NCBI RefSeq assembly: GCF_041381155.1 | Contig: NC_091143.1 | Coordinates: forward strand, 32,427,331 to 32,491,330 | Source of the DNA: Argopecten irradians | Taxonomy: Eukaryota > Mollusca > Bivalvia > Pectinida > Pectinidae | Direction: 5' to 3' | Length of the DNA stretch: 64,000 nt | Shown here: positions 11,901 through 24,600 of the stretch, in pieces | Numbering within the stretch: the stretch's first letter is position 1 | Layout: each line of letters begins with the position of its first letter | Program-made: the position numbers and the translations under genes | Notes under the pieces: model-generated | Told to the model about the DNA's origin: nothing | What the model saw: only the letters and a program-made list of their open reading frames with translations | Database searches by the model: none

Positions 11901-14900
11901 GCCTTATTTTCAAAAATAACTCCACTGCTCTATATATCGTGAAATCAAATCAATATATGAAAGGACAAAACGTGTAAGTAAGTGGTTAATCATCCTTGAT
12001 ACTACAGGGGTTTCGATCACTTACGATATCTACAACCCTTGACTATACCATAGTGAAACTGGAGGCAACGGAACAGAACAGGTTCTTTAGTAGTTTGATG
12101 TGGTTGACTGTGTAACTTTGAAATAAGGTGTTGCTCTCTCTGTAGTCCGCAAAGGTTTTTTTGCTGACCGGTGATTCGTTCAGAGTTTTTCCTCTGAGCT
12201 TCCTTCAGTTTTACTATGAGATAGTCCAGGTGTGTAGAGATCGTAAGTGATCGGAACCCCTGGAATATCGAGGGTGGTGGTTATTAAGATGTTAAGTTAA
12301 TGATTACGTTATGTAATTTTCCCTCTTACCTCCGTCATCGTAGAGCCACCATACATCGATCGTACCATACTGTTTCTCCCTAAATCGTCCAGTGTTGATG
12401 TCCGATGACAATGACGACATTAAGGGCGGATGATTCGGTCGCGTCCCTTCCTCGTCGTCGTCGTCGTCCCCTATATGTGTTTCCTGGTCCCCTTCGTACC
12501 CCTTATTTTCCTCAGCCCCTTCCTCCACTGTGTTCAGTCTTTGAAGGACCACGTGGTTTTTCGGTGGGGTTATTTTTTGCTTGTTGTTCGAAAATGCATA
12601 TGAATTTTCATTTTTACTACCTTCGCTTGGAATGTCACTGTTCGTTGATGAAAGTGTGGGAGATTTTTGAGAGTCCAGATCGTATTGTGTATCTACAATG
12701 ATAGCAAATGTTGTATCTAAATATATGTGCCGGAATGATAGCCCACTAAAATGGTTGCTATTAAACATGATTTTATGTAAATTTTTTTAAATTTATAAGA
12801 AAGAGCGACATTTTTTGTAACCCAGCTACTGACAATATTTAGCCGATCAAAATAAATTTAATAGATTATAATGTTACTATTTTGAGTCATTGATCGATTA
12901 GGTTTAGTGAGGTATTTAAGCTTGAAAGATGTATGTATGATTTGTTCATATTATCAAATGATCTCGTTAAATCAGATCGGTAGTTTTATCCGAGTTCACC
13001 GGCTTCCATCTACATTTTAAACCTCGCAGGATGTAAACACAGAACAATGATAGATACTAAACGTCAATCTAGATATAAATATAATGATTGGCACCTAGTA
13101 CTGTTTCCTGGTCGTGGTCAGATTCGATATCATCGTCCAGTCCAACACATTCGTCCGGAACTCGGTTCAGGTCAAGTCCCTCAGGCACGCGCAGGATACC
13201 GACGCCATAGTTCAGATCAAAGGCGTCCCTAGGTAAGGAGATAAAGATATGTTTTGTACTCATACTAATCTAGCCAAATTGAACAACATGAAATGGTTTA
13301 TTGAGGTGATATGAATAAAAAAAAGTGTGAATAATCATTATGAAAAATTATGTTATTGCCACCCTTTTTAATGAAAATATATGTTTATGTTTACGTAAAA
13401 GCTGATTATTTTGAATTTGACTTGATTTTGACTGAATCTTACTGTATGATATTGTAGTAGTCATCCACTTCGTAGCCCTCCGCCTTCTGCCAGTCCGATT
13501 TATAGCCCATGATGATAGTGTTAGGTCGAAGTTTACCAATACCCACAGCCTGTAAGACAACAACTATACTAATTACTATTGTAAGGACGGCACACATTTA
13601 AGCAAATGGGTTCCAATACCTGGATTTCGGATTGAACACATAGGTATGCCAGAGTTGTGTCCCTTTTAGCTGAGTTTATTAAGAACTTTTATTTTGCATG
13701 CTCGCGATAATTTGTGATAACGCCTTACGTTTTTACATTGATTACTTCTCGTTACAATTCACAGTACGCGAACTCCTCTGTATAAATACCGGACTTTGCG
13801 ACCGTCGAAGCGAGATATAAAACAGATTAACGGGCACTGATATTCAATGTGTGTTTTAATAATTCTAAGGATTTTATATATCGTGTTTATACATCAAAAT
13901 AGATTCAGCTATTATTTATTTAACTTTTTCAATCGGTATAATTATATATATATTGAAAACCACTTCATAATCAATCATAATCAACCATTAATCAACAACA
14001 CCAGCATTCGAACCGACCTATTTTCTGCAATTCTAATAACAAATTGTACGAATTATTGAATGATTCATAAAATATGATGAACAAATTATGTATGGAGAGA
14101 CAACCTAATGATGCATGTGAAAACATATTATTTAGATTGTCCACAATCATGTGTTTTATTCGGAGGCTACTGTACGGCTTGTCGCTGGTCATGACGGAAT
14201 TGACTGTATGGTTCGTAGTGATTCTACTGTCGATTCCTAGCGATTTGCTGTATGTGTCTCTTTGAACTTTTCATCGTATTAGATACATATACCAATGTTG
14301 TGTATATTATGTTAAGACACATTTAATTAATGATTCTATGCAATTTAAATTCATCTTCATTTTTAATCTTAATCACACGTATGACGAATACAAAATAACA
14401 ACACACGTATACATGGGAACATATCTAGAGTCTTTACGACGTTATTGGTATCTAATGATGTAAGATTTGTCTCAAGGTACTACATAAAGTGTATTTAGCC
14501 ATATTTCCATCATTTCAATTCTAGTTTTTATGCAATTTGAAGTAGATAAATTGCAATGCCAGGGAAATGGGTATAGTTAGTAAGATATATTTTATTAAAA
14601 TGTCACACATTTAAATCAAAATGCTACATTACATCAAATTTGTACATATAAATAAAATGTCCAGTCTAATACGACTTACACGAGATACTAATTTAAAAGG
14701 GTACATTAAATAAGACAATATGCTATTTCCAATATTACCATGAACATCAGTATAATTGTAAAATGGAAAAACGGAACCGTCAGTAGAATCTGGTTACTTA
14801 TATTCCATTATTATCATAGGATCAAATTTAAGAGTTATACTGTATACAAATTCATAAAAAATGCCTTTCTGCGACTGAACATATTAATAATAACTGAAGA

Positions 14901-17900
14901 TAAAAGTCGACAGTTACGATGTATTATGCATCGTCGGTCCTGCATGTAGGGTATTAGATCGTCGGTCCTGCATGTAGGGTATTAGAATTGCCCTTGCTGC
15001 CCCTATTGCATAATCGTAAAAGGCGACTAAATTAAGGGTATTTTCTTTTTGATTATTCCTAACTAGATTTCTTCTTCCTAATGTCTAAAATCGTGGGTTA
15101 CTTGATACGATCTGCGTCGTTTTCCTGAAGAAAATCTCTTCGAAAATTCCGATCAATCAGAAGAAAGTTTTCATGGCGTTTTGGGAGAAGAAACAAAACC
15201 AAGGTGTACATGCACTTTCATGTTGAAACTTTCTTAAAAACTGAAACTATTTTGCTACAATAAAATACTGTATTAATATAGAAGGTACATCTAGATTAAC
15301 TTTTCAGTTTTCATTTTAATTGAAACACATTGATATAAAACAAAAACAACAACAACAAAAATGAAAATAATCTCTTTACGCGCATCGAACAGCCGATCAT
15401 GGGATCACAGATATATCGCTTAATCCACTACACTACCTCTAATGATATCAAATAAACAAGTCAATCGAGATGGTCTTGTTGGGAATTCCTTTTCCAAGCT
15501 CTCTGCTTTCTGATTGGTCAACATTCAGATAATGTCTGTTTTCAGTGAAAATTGCATTGGTACATTGGTGTTTTGAGGGATGCCGAACCAGGTATGTGTA
15601 CATGAACACCACAGTTTTCGTCATACGAGACCTTATGGTTTACCTGAAGGCTTATTTCTTTTGGAATTATTTGAAAATGCTTTTGTTTTTTTCACTGCTG
15701 TTCCTAAAGATGTAATTTTTACAAATGCAATTTTAAGAACAGTACTCTTGTGTACAGTGATTAATGATGTCATCAAAATCTTCGCAAATCTCTGGGCAAT
15801 AACTCCATTATCCAAGTTATCCATCTGTGTGAAAAGGGGTCTTAATTTACTAACAGATAAAATTATTAATTTAAAAAATGCAAATAGTCATATAAAACCC
15901 AAATCGCTATCAAAATACAGGCTTCTCGCTACAAGTCACATAGTACCGTGTCCAAGGGTGCTATTTATAATCGATGTTAAACTTCGAATGCTCGCTTTGA
16001 GACGTACTTTGAATTGAAGCATAATCAAATGGAGGAAAAATTCGTAAACTGTAAGTGAAAGATGATCTACGAGTTCATTATTTAAACAATTTGCGAGACT
16101 ATCGGCCACAGAAAGTATTTTTCGATCTATTTTTAGGTAATTCTAGGTGTCATTTTCGAAGAAGTACACATTAGTATCAAAGGATAATGTATGTATATAT
16201 TACATATTTTGCGACAACCTTCGCAATCGTGCGAAAGTATCGAAAATTTGTCCTTGATCACATACATACTGTGTTTTTAAAACAAATCTCTCGCTTCAGC
16301 GGTCGCAACATCCGGTATTCATACAGTGGAGTTCGCCTACTGTACAATTGGTGAGAGAGTTGCAATTACCTCCAAAAAATATGTTTTTACTCGCGACTCA
16401 CAAACACTTTAAACATTCAGTCTTACATTGAGACCGACATCAACTTTGTGCATTTATGGTCCCGATGGAAAGGTAATATGAAGTTTTATTTACCTGAATA
16501 ATGACTTTTTTGGCAGGAAATATCAAAACAAACACAATCATTTAACTAATCTATTATACCAGAAATATGTTGATAATTTCATTTCAATGGTACATAATAA
16601 ATTAATCTTTGCTTTAAACAAAGTCTGGCGTTCTTATTGGTCAATTCTTCATGAAAAATGGTGCGAAATTCGGTTATTGTGACGTCAAAATAGAGACACT
16701 AAAGTTGAGCGCTGATGGAATCGCACATTCAAGTGTAATTGTAATTTTATCAATTATAATCAATGGTATCACTATGTTGTTTTATGGCGTTTTGTAATAA
16801 ATTTGGTTGCAATTTTTTATGAATTCGCTACGTAGATTTACACAATTTGCAAAACCAGAATCTAATTTTATATTACCCGCCATCCGGCTTTGTGACGCTG
16901 ATCATTCTATTTATAGTCCTATACATGATCTTCGTTTAGATACTTCAGAAAATGTCACGCCGGTACATATACAACTGTTTTCAGAAAAACACAACCATGA
17001 TTCTAAATACGCTATCTGTTCGTCGTCTATTTATATACAATCAGAAGAGAGATGAGTACGAGCGGACACACGATGTCTTATTTTACGATCAGGTAGTGTG
17101 TTTAAACAAACTACGGAAACTGTTATAAATACGTACTAATGATACTAACCCTAGATACTATTATTACTTGAGGGCTATTTGTGTTACTTGCAATTACACA
17201 TGAGCACCAATTAACATTATCTGCATTAAGACCTGAGCGCCAATTGATTTACCTGCATTAAGACCTGAGCGCCAATTGATTTACCTGCATTAAGACCTGA
17301 GCGCCAATTGATTTACCTGCATTAAGACCTGAGCGCCAATTCTCAGTGTAGGCGTGACGACACTGTTATAGAAAGCCTTAATACTTCTTTTCTCAAACCA
17401 TTTGTACGCCGCATTGGAGCGTAGGTTCTTGACGTGGTCTGACATCTCGCCCTGGAAACATAGATACAACACATTAAAAACACACATATAACACATTAAA
17501 AAACACACATACAACATATTAAAAACACACATTAAAAACACACATACAACATATTAAAAACACATATTCAACATACAAACACACACACACATTAGAAACA
17601 CATTACATATTATACTAAAACACACATACAACACATTTAAACAAACATACAACACATTAGAATACACATACAACACATTAAAACATACATACAACATATA
17701 AGAAACACACATACAACACATTAAAAACACACATATATAATATGATTAAAACACATGAAAACACACATATTTGTACAACACACAACACATTAAAAACACA
17801 CATATAAAATATTTCAAACACACATTCAACACATTAAAACACACATACATACATATCACACAAAACATTAGAAACGCACATATAACTCATTAAAAACACA

Positions 17901-18613
17901 CATACAACACATTAAAACTTTTTAAAACTTTCTCCGTTACCACTTACATGATGTACGTGTGAAATGTACATCCTGTGTCCGAAGTACATGTAAATAATTG
18001 TGGAAATGTTATAGGCCTTACCAAGACTATGATAATATGTAAATACCCTGAAGATGTGTCCACACATCAGAAGACTCTGTCTCTTAGTTAAACATGCTAC
18101 AAAGTCGATGAGCAGTGGTCGGTTACGTGGGTACCCTGACAGCACTAACACCTGGGGCCTGGAAAATACCAAATATCCAGTTAAAAATCAGGTATCACAC
18201 AGTTTACATAGGTAAAATATACACGACAGTCACATGCAATGCTCGTGCGTTTTCAGTTAAGCGAGTATATCATAACATTTCCATTGACGCGCTAAAAAGT
18301 ATTCTAGATCCATCGTGTAAATCACGGTAGTATTTGTCTGTTTTGAATTCAATATACAATATGCGAAAATAGAAAATATGAATTTTTAATAATCGTCGCT
18401 CCCCTTACAATACATATCAGTATACGTTTACCATATGTTGTAAGTATCCTTGCTAATAACACTCGCGTGAGCCGAATTACTATTAACAGTCCTATCGGAA
18501 CATATATTTTTACCTGAAGTTTTTGACATGCTCATCTATCTTAATGAGTTTCATACTGGACTTGAGCGCCTCCCTATACACATGGGCTTGTGTGGACGAC
18601 CCCCAGTTGACAT
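9000..18613 (-). CDS. SLC12A2: Cotransporter exons 13-23: cytosolic C-terminal domain
   Basis: These exons encode about residues 697-1186, the SLC12 C-terminal regulatory domain. Matches in order: VNWGSSTQA and [16 protein letters not shown] (exons 13-14), [17 protein letters not shown] and GAQVLMQ (exons 14-15), [11 protein letters not shown] (exon 16), [13 protein letters not shown] (exon 17), [21 protein letters not shown] (exons 18-19), [15 protein letters not shown] (exon 20), [14 protein letters not shown] (exon 22) and [21 protein letters not shown] with a TGA stop at 9000-9002 (exon 23). Exon 18 contains a long insert rich in Ser, Asn, Asp and Glu with a run of five Asp before the conserved [10 protein letters not shown]; family inserts here are variable. 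Exon 17 ends at a weak donor (GTGCCA) chosen because only it keeps phase. Confidence 0.9.
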
Positions 18614-21600
18614 CTGTAAAGTTTGTACAATCATAAGTTCTATGTTTAATTGTTTAAGTATGGGATTGCAATGGAAAATCATCATTATCTTGCACTAGTA
18701 GGGACCGGGGCATGTATTACAAAATGATACAGTGTATATGTACGATTTTATTCTTTTTCATTGACACCATCTTTTCTTTATTGATTAGTAAGAAAAAATG
18801 AAAATAAACAACAAAAAATATAAACGGACAACAGAAACATTTTACATATACTTGACAATACATGTAAAGTTTTAGCAGACATGTTTTTGTATTTGCCATT
18901 AACTGAGAAATCAGCCTTGATATCAAAGACAGACAGATACATAATGTGTATATATCATGTACCTTTATAACCATTGTTTTCTGAGAGTCTGACAATCGAT
19001 TATTCAATAAACATGATGATGTATAGTTTAATATGTATTCCTTCTTTAACATCGATATAAATGGACATATTCAGGAATACCATACACAACGAACATTATA
19101 CAAGCTCTTGAGTTTCTATACTCGATTCAAATTCCGACGATCGTTAGTTTTTACTGTAGCCCTAACGCGATTGTTTCCCTTTAGTTGTACAAATGTGAAC
19201 ATTATGTGAAAGGTCATTACGATTAAACCAATGCGTTACAAAAATATCGACAATAAGCTTAATGCATCTTGTAACGTAATATAGAGAGTAGAAATCTCAA
19301 AAGAAGACAGCATATTGATGAGATTGTATTTTATATGGCTTAACTACCTATTAACAGTTAGGGTCATTTAAGGTCGGCCTCCCGTGTGCAATTTGGTGTG
19401 TGTGTAAGAGTCTGTATGTGTTAAGAGGCTGTGATATGTTAGCAAGTTAAATGGGTTTCGTTTATTACCCAATTTTTATACCTTTCCAATTTTCCTTTTA
19501 TCATACTAATATCTTGTACCATATTATAAGTGATATTTGTATTTCACTTGGACATGAGTATAGCCGGGTCACACTTGGACTTTAAAATACCCACTACCTT
19601 TCCGAAACGGTTTCTGATTTTTAAAATGGGAATGTAAAACGAGATTAATAATTTTGTCGAGTGGCAAAAGTTATTAACTTAACGTTAATACTACACTTAT
19701 TATCACCTCCTAAACAATTTGATTAAAATAATTAAAATGTTAATTTTCATAACGCGGGTCGTCTTATGATTTCCCCCGTCATCCTAAATACCGCGCGGTA
19801 GTTGGCTATCACTGCGGCAGACGGTAAAACAGCGAAATGACTCGCCATTGTTATCATACATTACACAGGAAATATTGCATATGTTTGATGTTGTAACCCC
19901 ATCTAGGCCATCGGGATATATTTTCTGAGGTAATTAATGTTTTTAAGAAATCTTTATATTTTGCTCCGGAAAGGTAGTGGGCCTTTAAATCTATATTTTT
20001 TTAGATCACGCCACTTACCTGGTTTCTTGACCTTAACGTACATGTACAGAGTACACACAAAAACAAACGTGATCAGCGCTGACCACCAGTTGATGAGAAA
20101 CATAACGGCTAGGCAGATCAAAGCTCCTAGGAGGCTGGTCCACTTGTTGTAGAACCGAAAAGCAGGCCGGAATCCTGTAGAGGCAAACAGCGTATCAGAA
20201 AGAAATAAGTTAATATGAGTAAGTAATTGCATTGAAAATATTATTTTCTACGTTCATATAAGTTCTATCGTTAAAATCAGTCAATAAAATATGGAAAAAT
20301 CATATGACACTTTTTTTACCAAGCTGCGACTTTTAATTACATTAATGAGCCATATACACATATGTACATACATGTACATTTGTTTGTTCAATAATAAAAC
20401 ACGAACTAGGTTACAAAGAATTTTCATATCTAACGAATTAGAAAAATGTACATCTATTGCAGGATATAAATAAGTTTTATAACCATTTGTGCTACGATAT
20501 TTATTAAGCAATTTTGTTGTCATAAATAATATTTTATCAGTTCACTAAGCTGTATTTTCTTAACATTTTTTTCAGAAATTTTCAGTAATATTGAATGCTT
20601 GATATTACATGATATTATTGCATGGGAAAAATATGGCGTGCAAAATTCAATAAGTAAAATAAAATGTGTAAAGAAAAAAAATGTTTTTTTGGTTTGTTTA
20701 TTTTTACGTCCTATTAACAGCCAGGGTCATGTAAGGACGTGCCAGGTTTGTTGGTGGAGGAAAGCCGGAGTACCCGGAGAAAAACCACCGACCAGCGGTC
20801 AGTACCTGGCAACTGCCCCACATGGGATTCGAACCCGCATCCCAGAGGTGGAGGGCTTGTGGTAATATGTCGAGACATCTTAACCACTCGGCCACCGCGG
20901 CCCCAAAAAAAATTGTTTTTCTAATATATCGTTATATGTGTTCAATACGTTTAATTTGTGTGTAAAAACAATGAATGTAATACACATAAATATATTTTTA
21001 CACACAAACCATTTTTTCACACACAAATATATTTTCCACACACACAAAGAAATTTTGTTCACACAAATATAAAACAAAATCATACACAAATATATATTTT
21101 TACACTCAAACCATTTTTTTTAACACACAAATATCAAAAAAAACACACACGAATATTTTTTCACACACACAAATTAAAAATAATGAACACATATAACGGT
21201 ATATTACAAACACATTTTTTTTGCACAAATGTTTTTAATTATTGAATTTTGCAACGTTCGGCACGCCATAAAAAAGAAGTAATTCCATCCAACAATGTGA
21301 ACACAATATTGTCGAATTTTAGAGTCGATCTGCCCCTTTTATCAAGACATAAAAAATAGATAAAATCACATATATTATGGTATATATTATTGTATTTAAT
21401 TTATTCCGTTAATATATTACGGCATACAATATTGTATTTAATGTATATACCATATTGTTTATCAACAAAAAATATATATTGATATTCCGTCAATGTTTAT
21501 TTTTATTTAGTCTATCTTTACGACAAATTAAATATTTCAGCGTTATAAGAGTTGGACTTACTTGGCAAGTCAGCTATGGAAGCATCAAAACAGGAATAGT

Positions 21601-24600
21601 TTATCAGGTAAACCGTCAGACAATACTTACCTGGCGAGCCAGCTATGGAGGCATCAAAACAGGAATAGTTTATCAGGTAAACCATCAGACAATACTTACC
21701 TGGCGAGCCAGCTATGGAGGCATCAAAACAGGAATAGTTTATCAGGTAAACCATCAGACAATACTTACCTGGCGAGCCAGCTATGGAGGCATCAAAACAG
21801 GAATAGTTTATCAGAGCGTACGCCATCAGGAAGAAGTTGGATATGATCGGTGCGATCAAATCTAAAGCGCCTTTAAAAAGAATGGATAGAATATATATAA
21901 AAATCTTAAAGATATTACATCGCTGACGAATTGTTTATTTTCGCTATCAAAAACAGAAAAAGAAAAATTGGTATTTTTTTCAGTTACTTACTTTACACCA
22001 ATATCACCATTGAAACGTTTGAGCTTCTTATTTTACTTCAAATTGAAAATATTAAAAGAAATTAATTGCGTCTTGAAAAAATCAATGACACTATGTCGTA
22101 TATGGAATAAAGTACTGATTACGTATGCACCAACACCAGAATTATTTATTTCATATGTATTTTTGTGTTAATTAGACATAAATATACACGATTAAACATC
22201 AGTTATTGTTCAAATTAGAGTATCGTTTATGTTCTGTTGGCGGTGGAACATCTTTAACATGTCTCTGCAGAAACCTACTACACATCTCGTGGTTCTAAAA
22301 TCCCATTGACAAGAAATGAAGATGTTTGTGTTTAGTTTGTGTCAACTCACCGATGCATGTCATAGCTAGACAGATAAAGAAGGCTAAAAGGTAGCCCCGT
22401 CTTGGCTCACCACTTCGGCCGTAACCTTTAGCGAAGAACCCAATTAGTGGAAATAGCTTATCCTTCCCCAGAGCCTAAAAAAGACCAACAGGACGTAAGG
22501 TTTGAAATCGGGCTCGTAGTAGCTATAGTATCTACATTGAAATTTTAAAATAAAAACATAATTTGACCATGTGAATATCGAACTTACCTGAAATACTTTT
22601 GGAGCTCCGACTAAACTGGCCAAAGCAGAAGAAAGTGTTGCAGAAAATATACCAGCCAGAATTAGCGGTCTGAATGCGGAAGCTACACCAACAGCCTGCG
22701 GTAGGGAAAACAAAACAGAATATTACCAAATGTAGACCACGTATACTAATCAATACGTCTATTTTAACCATTATTAGAAAGATTATGTAGTGTCCAGATA
22801 TCTCTGATACTCAAAACATCAATACACTAACTCACTCAATTAACACACCAACTCACCCCATTAACATACCAACTCACCCCGTTAACATACCAACTCACCC
22901 CTTTAACACACCATCTCATCCCATTAACACACCAACTCACCCCATTAACACACCAACTCACCCCATTAATACATTAACTCACCCAATTGAGATACCAAAC
23001 TAACTCTTTAATACACAACACTCGCCCTATTTATACACCAACTCACCCCATTGTCATTCATCAGTCCATACTCGCATGTTGTGTTGAACAAATCACACTG
23101 TTGTACGACATCGACGGTGGGAGGGGAAGGTACAGGAGGGATTACAGTCACATTGTTTGTGATGTTAGCAACCATTTCCATGGCAACCGGTCCTACGGCG
23201 TCCCTCAGTATACAAGACCCGGCGCACCAAAGCATCCCAAGGTACACGAGCGTGGTCAGGAAGATAGCCAGAAACGTACCCTTGGGTATAGCACTTTGAG
23301 GGTTCTGTAAGGAAAGAGAGACAAAACTCGATGTGAATAACATATGATTACATCCCTTGTGGATAAGTAACAATTGTGACGTCTTTAATTTGCGAGCCAA
23401 TCCCACATCGTTTATCTCTGAAAAGTATGACGTTACGCCTGCAAACAAATAACGTCATAATCAATACTTAACCACAAGGGTAAATAACTATGTAATATGC
23501 AAGTATAGAATACCAAAACCACCAATACAGCGAAAGGTGGTTTTATGTAACAACACAGAAAATATAAATCAATTTCATATACTGTATAATAATATGAACA
23601 CTTCATAGAACAGGCAAACAACCAAAAACTGCATCATGATATCGGGGAAAATTCAGTGATAAAACCTCGCATAGGTGTAAATAAATAAGAATGATAATAT
23701 ATCTCCAATCTCAAACCAAGACTTCGAGAGTATCTCTTCCACTCCGCATCTCTCTAACATCAGTTAATTACACATTTTAGTATTCAATCAAATGGAACTG
23801 ATTTCAGATAATCTGGCAATCTAGCGTGTTGCCGTACCCGTCATTATAAGAGTTAGAAATAACCTTGAAGTGAGCCCATTGCCCCTCGATATATTTGCAC
23901 CCGCCAGTATCCTGGTAGAACTAAAACTAACCTTGAGGTCCCCCGATATATTTGCACCGCCAGTATCCTGGTAGAAACTAACCTTGTGTCCCCGATATAT
24001 TTGCACCCGCCAATATACTGGTAGAAACTAGCCTTGAGGTCCAACGATATATTTGCACCCGCCAGTATACCGGTAGAAACTAACCTTGAGGTCCCCCGAT
24101 ATATTTGCACCCGCCAGTATACCGGTAGAAACTAACCTTGAGGTCCCCGATATATTTGCACCCGCCAGTATACCGGTAGAAACTAACCTTGAGGTCTCCC
24201 GATATATTTGCACCCGCAAGTATACCGGTAGCCGCTGGGAAGAATATGGAAAACACTGTGAAGAAACTGTTGCCGTCCCGAAAGGCTGGACCGAAGTTTT
24301 CCGTGAATACGTCAGCTGTATATAAAGAAGACATTGTACCATGAGAAGACTTATAAAACATTCTACCGATTCTAAATATATGCAAATAATTATAAAAGAT
24401 TTGAAAAGTGCGTATTACAAAATTTAGAAATCAAATAATATGAAATTTAGAAATCAAATAATATGAAATCGAAACCCTCAATGGTATCTTACCACTATAT
24501 CCCACGACGCCTTTCCATTGTTCCTCCTCTGTTGGCGGGATAAAAGTACCCACAATGAAATTTACAATGGCAATTAACAATATCACAAGGAGACCCAGCT

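Noticed and set aside
12405-12701. A 98-codon plus-strand frame
   Set aside because: It is antisense to cotransporter exon 18, and its Arg-rich run is the complement of the acidic codons.
20825-20894. A functional tRNA gene from the A and B boxes
   Set aside because: The boxes are the Pol III promoter of the SINE head; a full tRNA cloverleaf with acceptor stem is not evident and the same sequence recurs with a SINE body.
20704-20924. Open frames such as [20 protein letters not shown], also at 47128-47387
   Set aside because: They are shadows of the two near-identical SINE copies.
23008-23448. A separate short gene encoding [16 protein letters not shown]
   Set aside because: It is exon 8 of the cotransporter plus read-through into introns on both sides.
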